Shown: one piece after another, positions 6,870 through 10,019 of the stretch | Layout of the letters: the number at the start of each line of letters is the position of its first letter | Position numbering within the stretch: position 1 is the stretch's first letter | The notes under the pieces: model-generated | What the model saw: the letters and a program-made list of their open reading frames with translations, nothing else | The model's database searches: none | Told to the model about the DNA's origin: nothing | Made by a program: the position numbers and the translations under genes | NCBI GenBank assembly: GCA_028565635.1 | Contig: JAOXYB010069089.1 | Location: 1 to 10,019 of the forward strand | Source: Phoronis ovalis | Taxonomy: Eukaryota; Phoronida; Phoronidae | Length of the DNA stretch: 10,019 nt | Reading direction: 5' to 3'

Positions 6870-9860
6870 CACATTGCGTCTAATTAACACGAATAAGAGC
6901 TGTAACTGCTGATCTCCACCTGATGATCATCTTATTCATATCATATAACCATTAGTATTTCTGATTTCTTTAATTATAAAAAGTAAACAAAATTAAAGTA
7001 ATTGTTATAAAAACTGGCAGGTTATTAATTTGCAAGGATAAGACTACGGATTTTACAGAAAAGTTGTAATTTTTATAGATGGATATAGTCTTTAAATTGT
7101 CACCCAGGACAAAATAGAAACAATTTTCAAACAAGAGTGGTGAAATTGTGTTTGGTAAGCATTTATATATTTAAAAATTGAAAATTCAGCGATAATGTTT
7201 GAACTTTCAAGGTAATTGCAGAATTAATAATAAAATATGCTGTTTAAATAAAGGACGTATTAATCATGGTTGGCACTTTGTGTGACATTTTGAATTTAAC
7301 TTTGAAAAAAAAAGAAACAAAATTTGCCTAGGAATAATTATAACTTCAATGTGTGCGCTTGTAAGTTATTGTTCGATAACCTGGAATTTCGAAATAAATC
7401 ATATAGTTTTAAATCATGTAATCGCGAAAAGTCTGAGTCTTGGTAGGAGCCTTATGAAGCCATTGTCGAGGTATTGAAACAGATGTCACTTTTTGCGCTT
7501 TGTTTTTACGCCTTGTAAAGGCTTACTGGCTTTCGTGCGCTCAACAAAATATCGCGTGTTAATCAGTTTATCTATGATCTGCCCTATGCGTTTTATATCT
7601 AGTATAACATTAGCGGTAAAATACTGTTTTAAACACTAGATGTCAACTCATTAAGTGCCAACTTTTTCGATACTGTCAACTTTTTGACATCTATGACTTT
7701 GTCTTAGGCATGGGAAGTGAATGTCACATTTAAAATTTGTAAAACCTGGTTGCCTTCATAGTAGTGTAGGAGCCGCATCAAAAACAAACTAGTTTACCGT
7801 TAGTATCGGTATTCTTCAGTACACAATAAGGGAACAGCTTAATGTATTCATAATCTGTCCCAAAGGAAAATGTATAAAAAGAATAAAACATTTTTTATGA
7901 AATCTGATTTAAACAGTATAAATTTGACAATCACCATTGGCATAATAAACCGATCAAATAATTATTCGTTTTGTACCAGTATCTCTTGTAATGAAACAAT
8001 ACATTTAATACAATTAAATTAACCTGTCATCATAAATTAACCTGATTACATACATAAAAACGTTAGGGATATTATGAAAAAAATCAAATTAGTTTTGGAA
8101 TAAAAACAAAACTATTTCTAAGAAACGTCTCCCAAAAGGCTGAACATTTAAATAAATGCGCACTCTCCTATGCATATTCCAAGGTGATTGTTAGAGAGTA
8201 AAAATATAATATAAATTGATTAGCTATTTTCGTAAATTGTTAGCACTTAAAAGGGCCGTTGGAAACTCGGGGTGCTAATTATTGAGAGTCAAATAACGCG
8301 TTACTTTATAATTGTTTCGAAGATGTACCTTTTTTGAATATTGTGATTCGCTGCATTTTTAAACATCTATGATGCTGATATATATATTATTAGTTTTAAA
8401 TATAAGTTTTATTTTATCTGTTAGTAGTATGGACTTGTACGGTTGCTATTTGGTTTAAAACGTTATATTTTGAAAATGCAAAATTTGAAAGAAAAAAAAC
8501 TTCAATTTACAGGGTTGAAACGTTGCAAAAAATAAATTTACCTATATAGCTATAAAACTTTCCATTGTTCAAAAAATATTTAATTTTCTGCAAAGTTTCA
8601 ATTTTGTAGGTTTACTTGAAGAGGTTCCCGACATATTCTTTTGAAATTTACCTGTCAAAAATTTCTATTTTCTCAAAATTGCCTCAATGCGTGTTACATG
8701 ACCTATTTTTAGGATAATGCATTGTACATTCAATTAGCGCACATCCATATTCAACGTTTAAAGGCTGTAACCGTTAATTGTAAAACGACTTTGCTGTGTT
8801 TGAAAAAACTAAAAATCCCAATTTTACGTAAATTATATCTCAATCATGGTGATATCTACAGAATAGTAAAATTACTTCTGATAAATAATCATGCTTACCA
8901 TTTGTTTTAGTTGTATTCTTTTCTTGGCACTGAAAACTTTTATTAGACACTTTTCGCGGTGGACTGTAAATAAGGAGATACCACTAACTAAAATAATTAT
9001 GCTTTTCTACAGATATCTCCACATTAAGCTATGTTGCGATTTTCAAGAAATTCGGGATCCTTATTTTAGTTTTCTCAAATAAACCAAAGATGTTTTTTAA
9101 GCCTAACATGTTTTACATAAAATTAATGAGAAATAACTATTTGATATTGAAAGCAAAATGCCGGTTGCTGTTTTTACGTGAAACGTCTGCTTGGTAGACA
9201 ACGTCTTGCTGTTTAACTTAATTCATAAACTTAATTCAGATCTATTCTAACCATACAGTTTAACATATTGTTTTCCATCACTCAGCTAACAAGCACACAC
9301 AATTATAGTGTTTTTATCTATTTTGAAGTCTATAAAATATTGCTGTAAATAGTCCAAATATTAATTGATTCTGCATTTGCCTCGAAAACATTATTGAGAA
9401 AACTGCATTGTTAGTCATAATTTAATTTAAACTTATGTACTAAAATCACTGAAACTTAATGCGGATCAATATATAAATTTATTATTGTAAAAGTCTGGTA
9501 TTTCTTTCAGCGGTCTTAAAAATGTATAGAATAAAATATGAATAAAAAGATGAAAAAAATGCAAAGTTATAAAATGTTTTGATTCTTACTGCTAAATGTT
9601 TGGAACATCGAAAACAAGGTACACAATTTTATTAAAATGCTGGAAATGAATATACTGAAAACCTACCTTGGAATTGAATCTGTGCACTCTGAAACTGCTA
9701 CGCATGTGTGCTAAAATTATATAAGTTGTTACTGACAGTGCTACTATAATGGTGCCGCTATATTAAAAAAAATTTGTTTACAACAATGTCAACTTTTGCA
9801 AAATAGTGGCATGAATTATTATAACGTTGATAATTCTACCTACAGTCCAAAACTTTTATT
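6870..9860. other. AT-rich intergenic region, no gene recognised
   Basis: About 3 kb upstream of the lipase gene. Open frames on the plus strand at 8722-8910 and 8891-9082 are short, overlap each other and have the Leu/Ile/Lys/Tyr-heavy composition expected of random AT-rich DNA. Short inverted repeats occur at 7637-7693 and 8240-8278. No tRNA, rRNA or recognisable exon was found; very short exons of another gene cannot be excluded. Confidence 0.6.
7637..7693. repeat. 10-bp inverted repeat with nested TGTCAA palindrome
   Basis: TAGATGTCAA (7637-7646) is exactly complementary to TTGACATCTA (7684-7693). Between them TGTCAA (7674-7679) also pairs with TTGACA (7684-7689) across a 4-base loop, so two alternative hairpins share one arm. 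Confidence 0.6.
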
Positions 9861-9880
9861 TAAAGTACTATTAATTAGGG

Positions 9881-9900
9881 TTGCTCCTATAAGGGAGCAA
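9881..9900. repeat. Short perfect hairpin (TTGCTCC/GGAGCAA)
   Basis: Seven-base arms at 9881-9887 and 9894-9900 with a six-base loop (TATAAG). It sits directly before a long pyrimidine tract and a sequence that looks unlike the surrounding AT-rich DNA, so it may mark the end of a dispersed repeat. Confidence 0.6.
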
Positions 9901-9920
9901 GCCTATTGGCTTTGTATGAT

Positions 9921-9959
9921 TTCTTTCTTCTTCTTCTTTTTCCTTTTCTTTTTCTTCCA
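9921..9959. repeat. Polypyrimidine (CTT-rich) tract
   Basis: Nearly 40 uninterrupted pyrimidines, mostly TTC and TTTTC units, between the hairpin at 9881-9900 and the non-AT-rich segment that runs to the window edge. Confidence 0.9.
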
Positions 9960-10019
9960 ATTTTCAGCAAGCTATATCTCGAAGACGGTTACAGCTAGGA
10001 ACTTGATACTTGATGTATG

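Noticed and set aside
8722-9082. Two overlapping 62-63 codon plus-strand ORFs as small genes
   Set aside because: They are short, overlap out of frame, are rich in residues encoded by AT-rich codons, and have no splice or homology support.

Overview
This is an AT-rich genomic window from an animal. It holds one complete multi-exon protein gene with canonical GT/AG introns, simple-sequence repeats and a possible miniature transposon. There are no bacterial-style operons, rRNA, tRNA or CRISPR. The compact introns (about 250-990 bp), the divergence of the protein from the vertebrate form and the repeat types suggest an invertebrate, perhaps a marine lophotrochozoan such as a mollusc or brachiopod. 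The species assignment is only a guess.

The gene is on the minus strand from 6457 down to 290. Eleven coding exons join in a continuous frame of 1506 nt, giving a 501-residue secreted protein plus stop. It is a pancreatic-triacylglycerol-lipase family member. It has a signal peptide, an alpha/beta-hydrolase domain with a Ser190/Asp213/His303 triad, a full-length cysteine-bracketed lid (C278-C301) and a C-terminal PLAT/C2-like domain ending in the family's terminal Cys pair. All ten introns keep phase and have GT..AG ends on the minus strand. A CA-repeat-bearing 3'UTR and an AATAAA signal follow at 143-289.

Region by region: 1-289 is the 3'UTR and downstream flank, with a GT/CA microsatellite. 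290-6457 is the gene. Its introns hold a 20-bp minisatellite next to the exon 7 acceptor, a close match to the bilaterian CTCF core motif in intron 5, and a MITE-like insertion in intron 4. 6458-6870 is the probable promoter and 5'UTR, with two alternative TATA-like boxes and a possible 5'UTR intron. 6870-9860 is AT-rich intergenic sequence in which I found no convincing gene. 9881-10019 looks like the edge of a dispersed repeat that runs out of the window.

I did not find a previously undescribed multi-gene system. The points most worth checking are splicing details of the lipase gene (competing donors that change the C-terminus, and an intron whose retention stops translation at once), the CTCF-like site, and the two possible mobile or repeat elements.
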